Below are positions 19,037 through 28,675 of a DNA stretch of 64,000 nucleotides, piece by piece. The stretch is from NCBI RefSeq assembly GCF_007954275.1, contig NZ_VOLT01000001.1, positions 124,001 through 188,000 of the forward strand. The letters run 5' to 3'. The position numbers and the translations under genes are program-made. Below the pieces are notes generated by a model. The model was not told the DNA's origin, made no database searches, and was given only the letters and a program-made list of their open reading frames with translations. Positions within the stretch are counted from its first letter, which is position 1. Every line of letters starts with the position of its first letter. Source of the DNA: Colwellia demingiae. GTDB lineage: Bacteria; Pseudomonadota; Gammaproteobacteria; Enterobacterales; Alteromonadaceae.

Positions 19037-19226
19037 ATTCACTTCCATTAAAGGGTTTTAGCTTTAGCGGCATGAATGTTACTTTCAGCTATCTAGCCAT
19101 CTAAAACTTTATAATGTATTTATAACCTGAATCAACGCAACTGGCTAGGTATTGTTAGATAAATTTTGAAAATAAACACTACCTTCGTAATTAATATGAA
19201 TTACAAAGTTATCGTTTAGTGACTAT

Positions 19227-21683
19227 TTAAAAGAGTCCCATCTGATCGCCAGCAATCGATTCAAAATCTTTACCAATAAAAGGTAATATATCATCCGCTA
19301 TCGGTTTGAGTTGCTTCTCTACATAAAAATCATAATCAAGCACGCTGGTATTAAATTCTAATGGTTGAACCCCATCAAGGGTAATAACATATCGAATTAA
19401 ACTGCGGTGTTTATATGTTGGCTTATCGCCAAGCTCTTTAAGCTTTTGATTGGCCAATAATGCTGCTTTGATGTGAGGCGGGGTATTTACATAATCACTT
19501 AGTTTTCGTCTGATTTTTTTCTTATATATTAGCTTATCATCATGAAGCCCTTGCTTTAATTCATCAACTATCTTTTTAATGTAACCCTCAATAGGTTTAT
19601 CATTAAATATCAGCCGGTATAACTCTTGCTGAAAATCTTTACTTAAGTCAGTCCAGTCACTGCGTACAGTTTCCAAGCCCTTAAATACAAGTTCACCATC
19701 AGAAACACCTGCATAGCGTTTTTTAGTCCCAATACTATTTTGATCTTTTACCGTATGAAGTCCACGTATGGTTGGCATCAAAAATTTAGTGAAATGCGTT
19801 TCAAATTCGATATCTAATTGACTTTCAATGTTAAAATCGCGCTTTAGTCGATTTTGCCACTTATCATTTATATATGACCGTAACTCTGCACCTAATTGCT
19901 TTGCCTGGGTTTTAGTTTTATCGGCACCTATTGAAACAAAAATAGAATCGGTATCGCCATAAATGACTTGATACCCTAGCTTTTCAATCCAAACACTGGT
20001 TTTCTTTAATATTTCATGACTTCTTTTTGTTATTGACCCTGATAACCTAGGATCTAAAAAACGGCAGCCTGTTGAACCTAAAACACCATAAAAGCTACTC
20101 ATAATTATTTTGATAGCTTGGGATAAGGCGGCATTCTTTTGCAGTTTTGCTTTATCTCTTTCTAACCAAAGAGATTCGATAATATCAGGTAAAAAATGCG
20201 CAGTTCGGGAGAAGTAAGCACCATCAAAGCCACTAATGACATGATCAAAACAATCTTCGCTTAATTTTTTGGATTTATCATGAACTAACTTTTGCTCACT
20301 TACCGCTTTAAGCCCTTCAATGAGTCCCATAGGATCTATTTTAAAAGTACGAATAATACTCGGATACAGTGATTTAAAATCAAGTACCAGTACATTTTTA
20401 TATAAGCCCGGTTTAGAGTCCATGACATATCCACCGGGAGACACTAAGCCAGATTCACCATCGCCCATATTGGGCGCTATATAACCGCTTCGGTGTAATT
20501 TAGGTAAATAAAGGTTAGTAAAGGCTGCAACAGAGCCACCTACTCTATCAATGGATAAGCCAGTAAGTTGCGCTCTTAATTTAGCAAAATCAAGTAACTG
20601 AGTTTTTTCAAAAATAAGCCACACTAGACGACAGTCTTCAAGGTTATATGCAGCTAATGCAGATTTGTTATGATTAAAATTATCTGTAATTTCCTGTACA
20701 CGATTTTCTACATCCGCCACCTTCTTTCCTAAACCAAGTAAAGTATGGGCGACATTATCTAATGAGAAGCGAGAAAAGTTGTAAGTAGCGGTTTTTAATA
20801 AATCGATACCATCAAGAACCACACGCCCCGCTATTTCGATAAAGTTCTGATCGGTATTGTTGGCATTTTTTCGCCAGAAAGGGCATGTACTATCGCGGCC
20901 TATTGAAAAGGGAATACCATGAAGGTCACATCGTTTTTGTAAAAGCATGAAATCAAAATTAATGACATTCCAACCAATAAGTATATCGGCATCGAATAGG
21001 TTAATTTCTCGAATAAATTGCTGTAATAGCTGCTTTTCATCCGTTTGCCAATGAATATAATTTTCAGTATTTAGCTGGGGTTCGCCAATCATTAACACTC
21101 GTTTAAATGTTTTCTGGTTATTATTTGCATACAAACCAATAGAGTACAATTCACCTTGCATAGAGCACTCTATATCGATAGAAAGCATAGTTAAATTATG
21201 TTGTTGCTTTACTGCTGCTCCCTTACATTTAGCTTGTTTGGTGATCTGGTAGCTTCCGCACAACTGATGATTACCCAGATAATCAATGTCTGCAGTAATA
21301 TGGCGCTCCATTAAAAAACGATCATCAGGACGAATATCATCTTCATAACATTTGATATTTCGAGACTTTAAAGCATCTCTAGCACGATAGAAGCTTCGCA
21401 TACTGGTAAAATACAAGGCAGCAACATCTCGTTGAGTGAAGGTTTTTAACGATAACACTTGATGCTTTTCAAGCGATATCCTTTGGTTTACTAAGATTGA
21501 TTTAGCCGTATCTAGTTGCTCTAACTCTACAAAGAATACCGCTAATTCATTAGTTACTTCTAACTTAACGGGTCCTGCATCAGTCTTCAGCCATAAGGTT
21601 ATTGCTAACCCAGTGCGTTTATCTTGCACTTGTCGGGTCAATAAAAAACCATTCTGTATGCCTGCTGTTTTAAAATTTGTCAT
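19227..21683 (-). CDS. polB: DNA polymerase II
   Basis: SOS-inducible family B polymerase used in lesion bypass and replication restart. The 3'-5' exonuclease domain shows SIDIECS and NVINFDFML. The polymerase domain shows DFKSLYPSII, KIIMSSFYGVLGS and the catalytic YGDTDSIFV. It is slightly longer than E. coli Pol II (783 aa). I chose the ATG at 21683 (MTNFKTAG...GFLLTRQ, 818 aa) because it aligns with the E. coli start. A TTG at 21716 would add 11 codons and lie against the LexA box. It is divergent from dinG with a shared LexA site. Confidence 0.95.
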   Translation of the reverse strand: MTNFKTAGIQNGFLLTRQVQDKRTGLAITLWLKTDAGPVKLEVTNELAVFFVELEQLDTAKSILVNQRISLEKHQVLSLKTFTQRDVAALYFTSMRSFYRARDALKSRNIKCYEDDIRPDDRFLMERHITADIDYLGNHQLCGSYQITKQAKCKGAAVKQQHNLTMLSIDIECSMQGELYSIGLYANNNQKTFKRVLMIGEPQLNTENYIHWQTDEKQLLQQFIREINLFDADILIGWNVINFDFMLLQKRCDLHGIPFSIGRDSTCPFWRKNANNTDQNFIEIAGRVVLDGIDLLKTATYNFSRFSLDNVAHTLLGLGKKVADVENRVQEITDNFNHNKSALAAYNLEDCRLVWLIFEKTQLLDFAKLRAQLTGLSIDRVGGSVAAFTNLYLPKLHRSGYIAPNMGDGESGLVSPGGYVMDSKPGLYKNVLVLDFKSLYPSIIRTFKIDPMGLIEGLKAVSEQKLVHDKSKKLSEDCFDHVISGFDGAYFSRTAHFLPDIIESLWLERDKAKLQKNAALSQAIKIIMSSFYGVLGSTGCRFLDPRLSGSITKRSHEILKKTSVWIEKLGYQVIYGDTDSIFVSIGADKTKTQAKQLGAELRSYINDKWQNRLKRDFNIESQLDIEFETHFTKFLMPTIRGLHTVKDQNSIGTKKRYAGVSDGELVFKGLETVRSDWTDLSKDFQQELYRLIFNDKPIEGYIKKIVDELKQGLHDDKLIYKKKIRRKLSDYVNTPPHIKAALLANQKLKELGDKPTYKHRSLIRYVITLDGVQPLEFNTSVLDYDFYVEKQLKPIADDILPFIGKDFESIAGDQMGLF

Positions 21684-21718
21684 TTTATGGTTAAATTTTT
21701 CGTGCGACACGACCAAAC

Positions 21719-21734
21719 CTGTTAATATATACAG
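21719..21734. promoter_or_regulatory. LexA (SOS) box shared by polB and dinG
   Basis: CTGTTAATATATACAG is a full match to CTGT-N8-ACAG with the usual AT-rich centre. It lies 36 bases upstream of the chosen polB ATG and 39 upstream of dinG. Both genes are LexA-controlled in E. coli, so one operator here probably represses both. Confidence 0.92.
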
Positions 21735-21773
21735 CAGTGTAACCGATCTCCTGTTTTTTGGAAACTAACAACA

Positions 21774-23912
21774 ATGTTATCTGATAAGTTAAAACAAGCA
21801 ATTCGTCAGGCATATAAAGCCATAGGCGAGAATTTAACGCATTTCAATCCCCGTAGGCAGCAAACGTTACTTATCGCTGAAATTGCGAAGACCTTAGCAG
21901 GTGAATACAGCAAAGACAGAAAAATAATAACCATTGAAGCCGGCACCGGAACAGGTAAATCACTGGCTTATTGTCTTGGAGCCATTCCTCTTGCGCTTTC
22001 TCGTGATAAAAAGGTCTGTATTTCAACGGCTACTGTCGCACTGCAAGAGCAATTAGTTGATAAAGATTTACCGTTTCTCAAAAAATATGCCGGACTTAAT
22101 TTTGACTTTACCTTAGCAAAAGGTAGACAGCGTTATGTCTGTCGTCAAAAATTAACGCAAGCTGTTACAACAGGCTCTGGTAATGAACCTGCACAAGCTG
22201 GATTTACCTTTGCCGAAAAGCCAGATGCTAAAGATATTAGAACCCTCAATAAAATGCATAAAGCATTACTCGATGGAAGCTGGCTGGGCGATATAGATTC
22301 TTGGGAAACACACTTACCTCAGCATATTTGGCATCAAGTTCAAAGTGATAAGCATAGCTGTTTAAAAAACTTATCTGAACATACCCACTGCCCATTTCAC
22401 AAAGCACGTGAAACCATGGACCAAGCTCATGTATTAGTAGTAAATCATAGTTTGTTGTTAGCCGATTTAGAGCTCGGTGGCGGTAAAATACTCTCAGCAC
22501 CTGAGGATACTTTTTATATTATTGACGAAGCACACCATCTACCTAAAGTAACTCGTGATTTTTCAAGTGCTAGTATCACCTTAAAGGGTTCAATTGAATG
22601 GTTAACTAAGCTCAGAGATACCGGCGACAAAATGGCTAAGTTGATTAAATCAAAAAACGCTATTTCTCCCGCATTAAAGTTGGGTGATGATTGCCAAGAT
22701 TTATTAGTGGAAATGAAAAAAGTGCTTAATTTCATTGAAGCTAATGCGAATGTATATTTTTTGGAAAATGAATCATCTTCACAAAGTAGTAACTTTGCTA
22801 AAAATTCAAAAAATGATGAGCAAGTCTACCGTTTTGAAAATGGCATCATTCCTCAAACGTTAAAAAACTGGGCTGAAGATTTACAAAGCCTGAGTAAAAA
22901 ATCGTTATCACATTTAAATAAACTTTATAACGGACTTATTGAAGCGGTAAAGGATGGCGATACACAAATGTATGTCGCTGAGCCATTGCTTGCAGAAGCT
23001 GGATTCATGCTTCAGCGTTTAGAAAATCTTCAAGCACTTTGGTTTATGTATGCCAAATCAGATAGTGATAAAGGTGCGCCCATGGCGCGTTGGTTGGAAA
23101 AAACCACCCTCAAACGTCAAGATTATTTATTAAGTGCATCGCCCATTGAAGTTGGTTTTACGCTAGAGAATATGTTGTGGAGTCAGTGTGAAGGCGCTGT
23201 ACTTTGCTCTGCTACATTACGTGCATTAAACTCCTTTGATCACTTCCGTTTTCAAGTAGGTTTAAAAAATAATGATGGTAGTCAATATCAACAAGTCGAC
23301 TCCCCTTTTGATTATCAAAATAATTCACAACTCGTGATAGCAAAGATGGATAATGAAGCAAGTGCTCCTGACTTTACGGATGAAGTGATTACAAAGTTGC
23401 CAAAGTATCTCAAGCAAGGTAGTGCAAGTTTAGTACTCTTTTCTTCTTATTGGCAAATGAATAAGGTTGCAGAGGCATTAAGAGAAGAACATAAACTTGA
23501 AATCATGGTTCAAGGCGAATTATCGCGCCAACAAATAATATCGTTACATAAAAAACGATGTGATGACAACAAAGAAAGTATTATTTTTGGCACTCAAAGT
23601 TTCTCTGAGGGACTCGATTTACCTGGAGATTACCTTAATAATTTAATCATTACCAAATTACCTTTTTCGGTGCCTACGTCCCCTGTTGAGCAAGCACAAG
23701 CAGAATATGTCACTGCCAAGGGAGGTAATCCATTTATGACATTATCGGTACCAGACACATCAAAAAAATTGGTACAAGCATGTGGAAGGTTATTACGAAA
23801 TGAAAAGGATGAAGGGGTTATTACCTTGTTGGATAAACGCGTAGTGACTAAGCGTTATGGAAAACAGTTACTCGATTCACTTCCCCCCTTTAGCAGAGTA
23901 TTTGAAAAGTAG
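21774..23912 (+). CDS. dinG: ATP-dependent DNA helicase DinG
   Basis: SOS-induced 5'-3' superfamily 2 helicase of the XPD/DinG group that resolves R-loops and D-loops. The 712-residue protein has Walker A EAGTGTGKS near residue 58. The cysteines of the probable 4Fe-4S cluster lie in RQRYVCRQ and HSCLKNLSEHTHCPFH. Also present are the DEAH box (IIDEAHHLP) and the C-terminal motifs FGTQSFSEGLDLPG and QACGRLLRNEKDEG. Length is normal. It is divergent from polB with the LexA box 39 bases upstream. Confidence 0.95.
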   Translation: MLSDKLKQAIRQAYKAIGENLTHFNPRRQQTLLIAEIAKTLAGEYSKDRKIITIEAGTGTGKSLAYCLGAIPLALSRDKKVCISTATVALQEQLVDKDLPFLKKYAGLNFDFTLAKGRQRYVCRQKLTQAVTTGSGNEPAQAGFTFAEKPDAKDIRTLNKMHKALLDGSWLGDIDSWETHLPQHIWHQVQSDKHSCLKNLSEHTHCPFHKARETMDQAHVLVVNHSLLLADLELGGGKILSAPEDTFYIIDEAHHLPKVTRDFSSASITLKGSIEWLTKLRDTGDKMAKLIKSKNAISPALKLGDDCQDLLVEMKKVLNFIEANANVYFLENESSSQSSNFAKNSKNDEQVYRFENGIIPQTLKNWAEDLQSLSKKSLSHLNKLYNGLIEAVKDGDTQMYVAEPLLAEAGFMLQRLENLQALWFMYAKSDSDKGAPMARWLEKTTLKRQDYLLSASPIEVGFTLENMLWSQCEGAVLCSATLRALNSFDHFRFQVGLKNNDGSQYQQVDSPFDYQNNSQLVIAKMDNEASAPDFTDEVITKLPKYLKQGSASLVLFSSYWQMNKVAEALREEHKLEIMVQGELSRQQIISLHKKRCDDNKESIIFGTQSFSEGLDLPGDYLNNLIITKLPFSVPTSPVEQAQAEYVTAKGGNPFMTLSVPDTSKKLVQACGRLLRNEKDEGVITLLDKRVVTKRYGKQLLDSLPPFSRVFEK

Positions 23913-23952
23913 CTGAGTTGAAGTTAAGTTGAAGCTAAGTTTTTATACTTCG

Positions 23953-23992
23953 GACATAAAAAAGGCTTAAAATAAATGTTAAGCCTTTAATC
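23953..23992 (-). terminator. Terminator for the Sel1-repeat gene
   Basis: A 10-bp stem (23961-23970 with 23979-23988) with an 8-base loop. The A-run on the left reads as a T-run on the minus strand, so it ends the leftward gene well. Its rightward tail (TTTAAT) is weaker but may also serve dinG. Confidence 0.82.
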
Positions 23993-24008
23993 AATACTAA
24001 AAGTATTG

Positions 24009-25067
24009 TTACGTTTTAACTTCAGCTTCTTCTAATGCTTTTTCAAATGCTTTTGTCGTGGCTCGTACGTCGACTTGCTTGGTAAATTCAATATTTACCC
24101 CTGTTTGTACAAGTTCTTGGTAAAAGTCTTTAACTACACAACTTCTAACTTGCTGACAAACAATCGCATACTTCAATATTGCTGGTTCATAAGCTTGTAG
24201 AGCACCTTTCTTAAACCATTCCAGTGACTTCTGTAGATTTTTTTCTACGGCAATACCGTTAAGGTACATTTGAGCAAGGCTCACTTGTCCTTGAGCAAAG
24301 CCTAATTCAGCAGATTTTTGAAATTTTTCTAAGGCCAGTGTCGCTTTATTGCCATCTTTAGCAAACTTTAAATACTCCAAACCAGCAAAGTTTTCTTTTT
24401 TACCCGGAATAAAGACAGAGCTAGATTTAAAGTGAGAGTCAGGAACAACAACATTACCATCAAGCATATTGCCTACAGGTCTACGGGCTAAAACAATTGC
24501 ACCTGATCCAACTAACGCTTGTAATTCAGCCTTAGTATAATTATGACGTTTCTCTTGGAAAAATTTTTCAAACCTTAGCTGCGCATATCGAATAGCTTCA
24601 TTTAGTTCATGTTCTTGAAGATAAAAATAACTACTAAAGTTAATTGTTACCACATTCCCAGTAATATCTGTAACTTTCGCCATACGGAATTTTTCGGTTG
24701 GCCGAAGATTATCTTTAATGACACGGAAATCAACATAATAAAGATCATTTAGCTGTGGTTCAGCGACCATTGCATTCGTTTGTTCACTTAATTTGAGGTC
24801 TTTATAAAAAATGCTACCTGCTACTGCTGCAGCAGCCAAAATAACAAAAATAATGATTTTGACTCTGTGCACAATCAACCAAGGATCGGGGTCCTTGGTA
24901 TCGACTGTGTAATGGTAATAGGGTTCTTCTTGTTTATCTGCGACGATAGGAGAATTCACACTCGCTAATGCTTCTTCAGATCCCGCGAGTGATATAGTTT
25001 TTTGACCAACTTTTTCTTCGGGCAGATGTTCATCTTCATCATCCTGGCGAATGGCAGCTTGTGGCAT
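24009..25067 (-). CDS. Single-pass membrane protein with Sel1-like repeats
   Basis: A 352-residue protein. Residues 1-70 are acidic and presumably cytoplasmic. One hydrophobic segment (VKIIIFVILAAAAVAGSIF, about residues 69-87) follows, and the rest is probably periplasmic. The C-terminal third carries Sel1-like (SLR/TPR) repeats, seen in FQKSAELGFAQGQVSLAQMYLNGIAVEKN and the following helix pair. SLR proteins often act as scaffolds in envelope processes. The ATG is preceded by AAAAAGGATC. It appears monocistronic. I do not recognise a named homologue. Confidence 0.75.
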   Translation of the reverse strand: MPQAAIRQDDEDEHLPEEKVGQKTISLAGSEEALASVNSPIVADKQEEPYYHYTVDTKDPDPWLIVHRVKIIIFVILAAAAVAGSIFYKDLKLSEQTNAMVAEPQLNDLYYVDFRVIKDNLRPTEKFRMAKVTDITGNVVTINFSSYFYLQEHELNEAIRYAQLRFEKFFQEKRHNYTKAELQALVGSGAIVLARRPVGNMLDGNVVVPDSHFKSSSVFIPGKKENFAGLEYLKFAKDGNKATLALEKFQKSAELGFAQGQVSLAQMYLNGIAVEKNLQKSLEWFKKGALQAYEPAILKYAIVCQQVRSCVVKDFYQELVQTGVNIEFTKQVDVRATTKAFEKALEEAEVKT

Positions 25068-25472
25068 TACTGATCCTTTTTATTCTTATTTTTATTATTA
25101 TTTTTAAAAATTACCATTTGAACAAAAATTAAACAAGCGTTAATTTTATGTTACTAGGATTTAACATATCTCTTTTTTACGTAGATTTTATGCACCAATG
25201 AGCTAAGAACCCCAATAGTAATAACTTTCATTCAAATCGTAACTAACTAATTTTGTTTTAAATAATCATTAGACAAAATATTATTTATTTTAACAATTCG
25301 AGTATACATGTTTTCATTAAAATTAAAACGACCGTTTGATTATTGGCCGTGAATTCATATTTAACAGCTAAAACTCTGTGTCATTATTTTATAAAATTAT
25401 GGTTAGTATGTATTAGCTTAACTTATCAGGATAAGATACGACTTACTTCGATAGTCTTATTTGCGATTAAAC
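25068..25472. other. AT-rich intergenic stretch
   Basis: About 400 very AT-rich bases between divergent genes. Short open frames here have no SD site or recognisable product. No operator or strong hairpin was seen. Confidence 0.4.
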
Positions 25473-25832
25473 ATGAAACAAACCACCAAAGTTATCTTAT
25501 TATCATTATTAGTTTTCCCTGGAATTGGCCATTTAGTTTTAAAGAAATATGCTATAGCGATTGGTTTTATTGCTAGTTTTGCATACTTGTTGTTGGGCTT
25601 AGTTAAAGATATACATGATAAAACTCAGCAAGTGATAGAAAGTATGATTCGAGGAGAAATACCCATGCAAGTTTCAGCCATTCGCCAAGCCTTAATTGAT
25701 CATGGCGCTTTAGATAATCCTAATTTGACGACGATTGGTTATATACTATTAATCATCTGGGTACTCGCAGCGTTCGATGCCTATAGAATTTCAAATAACA
25801 GCAGTAATAATATTACTGAACAGTCATCATAA
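25473..25832 (+). CDS. Small inner-membrane protein of unknown function
   Basis: A 119-residue protein with about three hydrophobic segments: VILLSLLVFPGIGHLVL, AIAIGFIASFAYLLLGLV and, near the C-terminus, IGYILLIIWVLAAFDAY. Between the second and third is a 50-residue amphipathic loop. The FPGIGHLVLKKYAIAIGF segment resembles the turn seen in TM2-like and other small membrane families, but I cannot assign one. The start is the ATG at 25473; a TTG four codons upstream is less likely. Confidence 0.6.
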   Translation: MKQTTKVILLSLLVFPGIGHLVLKKYAIAIGFIASFAYLLLGLVKDIHDKTQQVIESMIRGEIPMQVSAIRQALIDHGALDNPNLTTIGYILLIIWVLAAFDAYRISNNSSNNITEQSS

Positions 25833-25967
25833 ATAAGAAATAAACTGATTAATTAACTCCCTTTTATCCCTCATAACGCTTTATCCTTTGCTGTCACGTT
25901 ATGTATCGCTTTTTTATTTGGCTATTGCTGGGTATAATTAAGCTGTTTCCTTTTTAGAGCAATATTA

Positions 25968-26450
25968 ATGAATTACCTACCGCTAGATAGTTTAAAAAAT
26001 GCCTGGATTTTCAAGCATAAAAGTTTACCCATTGCAGAAAATGATTTAGCTAAAATAAAACCTATGAGTATTGAACGAGCAAATATTTTATGGGACACCT
26101 TTATTTCTCGTCAGGTAGATCATCCTGATTTTTTCAAAAAAGGTGATTGGCCTTCAGATAAAAATAATTGGTTAGAACAAGGAAAGTGGGAAGGTATTTG
26201 GGACAGTAATGATCAGGCACTTCCACAGCTAATAGAAAGCCATTTAGACTGGGATCAAAATACAGTTGTTTACTACTGTAGCTCTCGAGATAACGTTATT
26301 GAAACAAGCTGGCTTACATTCCAACGATGCTGGAAAAACTTTTTGTTTATGGATGATGGCCCTATATTATTAGGTAAGAAACGCCAACAAGCAGTGCAAT
26401 TTACCAGTAATGGTTTTTTTAAAGTTGGCCAAAAGCCAAATAGTAATTAA
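25968..26450 (+). CDS. DUF2947 family protein
   Basis: A 160-residue soluble protein with no signal peptide. The N-terminus (MNYLPLDSLKNAWIFKHKSLP) and the tryptophan-rich middle (GDWPSDKNNWLEQGKWEGIWDS) fit the DUF2947 family of marine gammaproteobacteria as I recall it. Function is unknown. AGAGCAAT upstream can serve as SD. rlmF starts 44 bases later in the same direction, so co-transcription is plausible. The downstream end of both is the terminator split by a repeat. Confidence 0.72.
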   Translation: MNYLPLDSLKNAWIFKHKSLPIAENDLAKIKPMSIERANILWDTFISRQVDHPDFFKKGDWPSDKNNWLEQGKWEGIWDSNDQALPQLIESHLDWDQNTVVYYCSSRDNVIETSWLTFQRCWKNFLFMDDGPILLGKKRQQAVQFTSNGFFKVGQKPNSN

Positions 26451-26494
26451 ACAAGCTGCTATTTAAATAATCCTTTCACTACAACGGTTCTACT

Positions 26495-27400
26495 TTGCAT
26501 AAAAATAATCGCCACAAACAGGGGTATAATTTTACGGCTTTAGTTAAAGCTCACCCTGATTTATTACAATTTATTATAAAAAATCAATATAATAATCAAG
26601 ATACAATCGACTTTGCTAATCCCCTGGCAGTAAAATCGCTTAACTTGTCTTTATTAAAAAGCGAGTACCATGTGAAATTTTGGGACATACCGGATGGTTA
26701 TCTATGCCCCGCTATTCCCGGAAGAGTCGATTATATACACCATCTTCACGATTTGTTAGTTGTAACACCCAAGGCGTTACTACCTGATAAAACACGTATC
26801 AACGTGTTAGATATAGGTACTGGGGCAAGTTGTATTTACCCTATTTTAGGTCAAAGAGAATATGACTGGCACTTTGTCGCCTCAGATGTGGATCCTATTT
26901 CAATTAAAGTAGCAAAACACATCATTTCATCTGATAAATCATTAGATAGAAATATTAACTGTCGACTACAGCCTAACAGTAATCATATATTCAACGGCAT
27001 AATAGCTGAAAATGAGTTTTATCATTTAACCGTATGTAATCCTCCCTTTCATAGTTCTTTGGCTGAAGCCAGTAAAGGTACGACGCGAAAGCTAAAGAAT
27101 TTAAATAAAGGTATTAATTCTTCAAAAAATCAGGAAAAAACACTCAATTTTGGTGGGCAAAAAGCTGAACTTTGGTGTCCTGGCGGAGAGCTAACTTTCA
27201 TTGGAAAAATGATTAAAGAGAGCAAAACTTTTCAAAAACAAGTACTTTGGTTTACCTGTTTGGTCTCGAAGAAAGATCATTTGTCCAAGCTTAAACTTAG
27301 CTTAAAGAAGTCTGATGCTAAGCAAATTAAGGTCATTGATATGGCTCAAGGGCAGAAGATAAGCCGTTTTATCGCTTGGAGCTTTTATGACATTAATTAA
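26495..27400 (+). CDS. rlmF: 23S rRNA (adenine-1618-N6)-methyltransferase
   Basis: SAM-dependent enzyme that methylates N6 of A1618 in 23S rRNA. The 301-residue protein shows the family N-terminus (NNRHKQGYNFTALVKAHPDL, DFANPLAVKSLN), the SAM motif VLDIGTGASCIYPILG and the N6-methylase motif NPPFHSSLAEA. The only in-frame start between the upstream stop and the aligned N-terminus is a TTG at 26495, and its SD is weak, so low expression is likely. The stop codon overlaps the left arm of an interrupted terminator stem. Confidence 0.92.
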   Translation: MHKNNRHKQGYNFTALVKAHPDLLQFIIKNQYNNQDTIDFANPLAVKSLNLSLLKSEYHVKFWDIPDGYLCPAIPGRVDYIHHLHDLLVVTPKALLPDKTRINVLDIGTGASCIYPILGQREYDWHFVASDVDPISIKVAKHIISSDKSLDRNINCRLQPNSNHIFNGIIAENEFYHLTVCNPPFHSSLAEASKGTTRKLKNLNKGINSSKNQEKTLNFGGQKAELWCPGGELTFIGKMIKESKTFQKQVLWFTCLVSKKDHLSKLKLSLKKSDAKQIKVIDMAQGQKISRFIAWSFYDIN

Positions 27401-27703
27401 AAGAATGCTAAACATTAGGGTCTGTTGATCTTTCGCGGTTAAATTTTGTTCGAGATAAAAGCGTCTTAATCGCGGCGAGTAGTGTGTAGCCTAGTCATTC
27501 TAAGCAAATTCTACTCAACAAAGAGTAAGACGCTTTTAGCCGAATCCTTCAGACAGCGTTTGTTGGACATTTTTACGTCGTTATTGCCTTTTTATGTGGA
27601 ACAACCACATTACAAAGGCTCTGCCTTGTATAAATACCCAACAAATCACTGCAAAAACAATCTCGAAAGATCAACAGACCCTATATTTGCGTAGCATTCT
27701 TTT
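27399..27703. terminator. Shared terminator stem split by a 268-bp repeat
   Basis: AAAAGAATGCTA (27399-27410) and its exact inverse (27692-27703) form a 12-bp stem flanked by A-rich and T-rich ends, as expected for a bidirectional terminator between rlmF and the convergent amidotransferase gene. The 281-base interval between the arms is almost wholly a repeat element. Without it the loop would be about 13-15 bases. Confidence 0.65.
27416..27683. mobile_element. MITE-like element with 20-bp perfect terminal inverted repeats
   Basis: TAGGGTCTGTTGATCTTTCG (27416-27435) is matched exactly in inverse at 27664-27683. The element is 268 bp. If the outermost TA on each side is a target duplication, the inverted repeats are 18 bp starting GGGTCTG. 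It has no transposase gene, so movement would need one elsewhere in the genome. The only open frame inside looks fortuitous. Confidence 0.82.
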
Positions 27704-27709
27704 TATTCG

Positions 27710-28507
27710 TTAAGCTTTTTCTTGGCAAATAATATCACCAGCAACCAGTTTTCCTAAACAAAATAATTGCCATTGTCCTGCTGACATCTTGTGCCAAGTT
27801 TCATTATCCGTCAGTGGTTTGGTCGCAATCACAGTAACAACATCATTGCTGGTGGTTTCTTTTTGAAAATCGACTGCCATTTCAGCATCAATAAGACTTG
27901 CTTGACCAAAAGGTGCTCTGCGAGTAAGCCAATGTAAGTTATTTGAGCAATATGCGAATAAATATTCTCCATCAGTGATAATGATATTCGCAACGCCGAG
28001 CTTATCTATTTTTGCCGCCAGTGAAGCAATAAAATCAAACAGTAGTTTAGCATCAACTTGTTTGGCGCCAAACTCAAGGTGCAATTGGTCAAGTATCCAA
28101 CAAAAAGCATGTTCGCTATCGGTTGTACCAATAGGTAAATGAAATTCAATGGGCAGCTTTTTCTCAAAGTCTTTTAATTGACCATTATGTGCATAAGTCC
28201 AGTTTCTTCCCCACATTTGTCTGACAAATGGATGAGTATTTTCAAGACAAACCTTACCTGAATTAGCTTGTCGAATATGACAAATCACCGCTTCACTTTT
28301 CATCGGGTATTTAGTAACAAGCTCGGCAATTGGAGATTGCGCACTTGGCTTAGGGTCTTTAAAGCTACGACAGCCCTTACCTTCATAAAACGTTACACCC
28401 CAGCCATCTCTGTGAGGCCCAGTATTTCCACCACGTTGCATTAAACCACTAAAGCTGAAACAGATATCAGTTGGTACATTGGCACTCATCGCTAACAATT
28501 CACACAT
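27710..28507 (-). CDS. Class II glutamine amidotransferase (YafJ-like)
   Basis: A 265-residue Ntn-type amidotransferase domain protein. The start MCELLAMSAN places the nucleophile cysteine at position 2 after methionine removal. GPHRDGWGVTFYEG, CHIRQANSG, NTHPFVR and YAHNGQL are the conserved glutaminase motifs. There is no attached synthetase domain, as in E. coli YafJ, so the acceptor substrate is unknown. AAGAGG precedes the ATG. It lies convergent to rlmF across the split terminator. Confidence 0.88.
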   Translation of the reverse strand: MCELLAMSANVPTDICFSFSGLMQRGGNTGPHRDGWGVTFYEGKGCRSFKDPKPSAQSPIAELVTKYPMKSEAVICHIRQANSGKVCLENTHPFVRQMWGRNWTYAHNGQLKDFEKKLPIEFHLPIGTTDSEHAFCWILDQLHLEFGAKQVDAKLLFDFIASLAAKIDKLGVANIIITDGEYLFAYCSNNLHWLTRRAPFGQASLIDAEMAVDFQKETTSNDVVTVIATKPLTDNETWHKMSAGQWQLFCLGKLVAGDIICQEKA

Positions 28508-28675
28508 TTTTTAACCTCTTAAAACAACCAAGCACTTATAAAGTAGAATGTGCTTGGCTAAACCTACAATTTATTCTATAAATAGAGTATATCATTGACT
28601 AAAAATTATTTTAAATTCAAATACTTTTTCTCTCATTTCTCTTCACATAAAAACATACACTAAAAGGAAATCCTT

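Noticed and set aside
21684-21716. TTG start of polB at 21716
   Set aside because: It would place translation start against the LexA box with no room for a promoter and leader, and the extra 11 residues do not align with Pol II.
25343-25576. 77-codon frame overlapping the small membrane protein gene
   Set aside because: It overlaps the better-supported 25473-25832 gene in another frame and lacks an SD site.
27482-27694. 70-codon frame inside the 268-bp element
   Set aside because: It runs out through the right inverted repeat into the terminator arm and resembles no transposase. It is too short to encode one.
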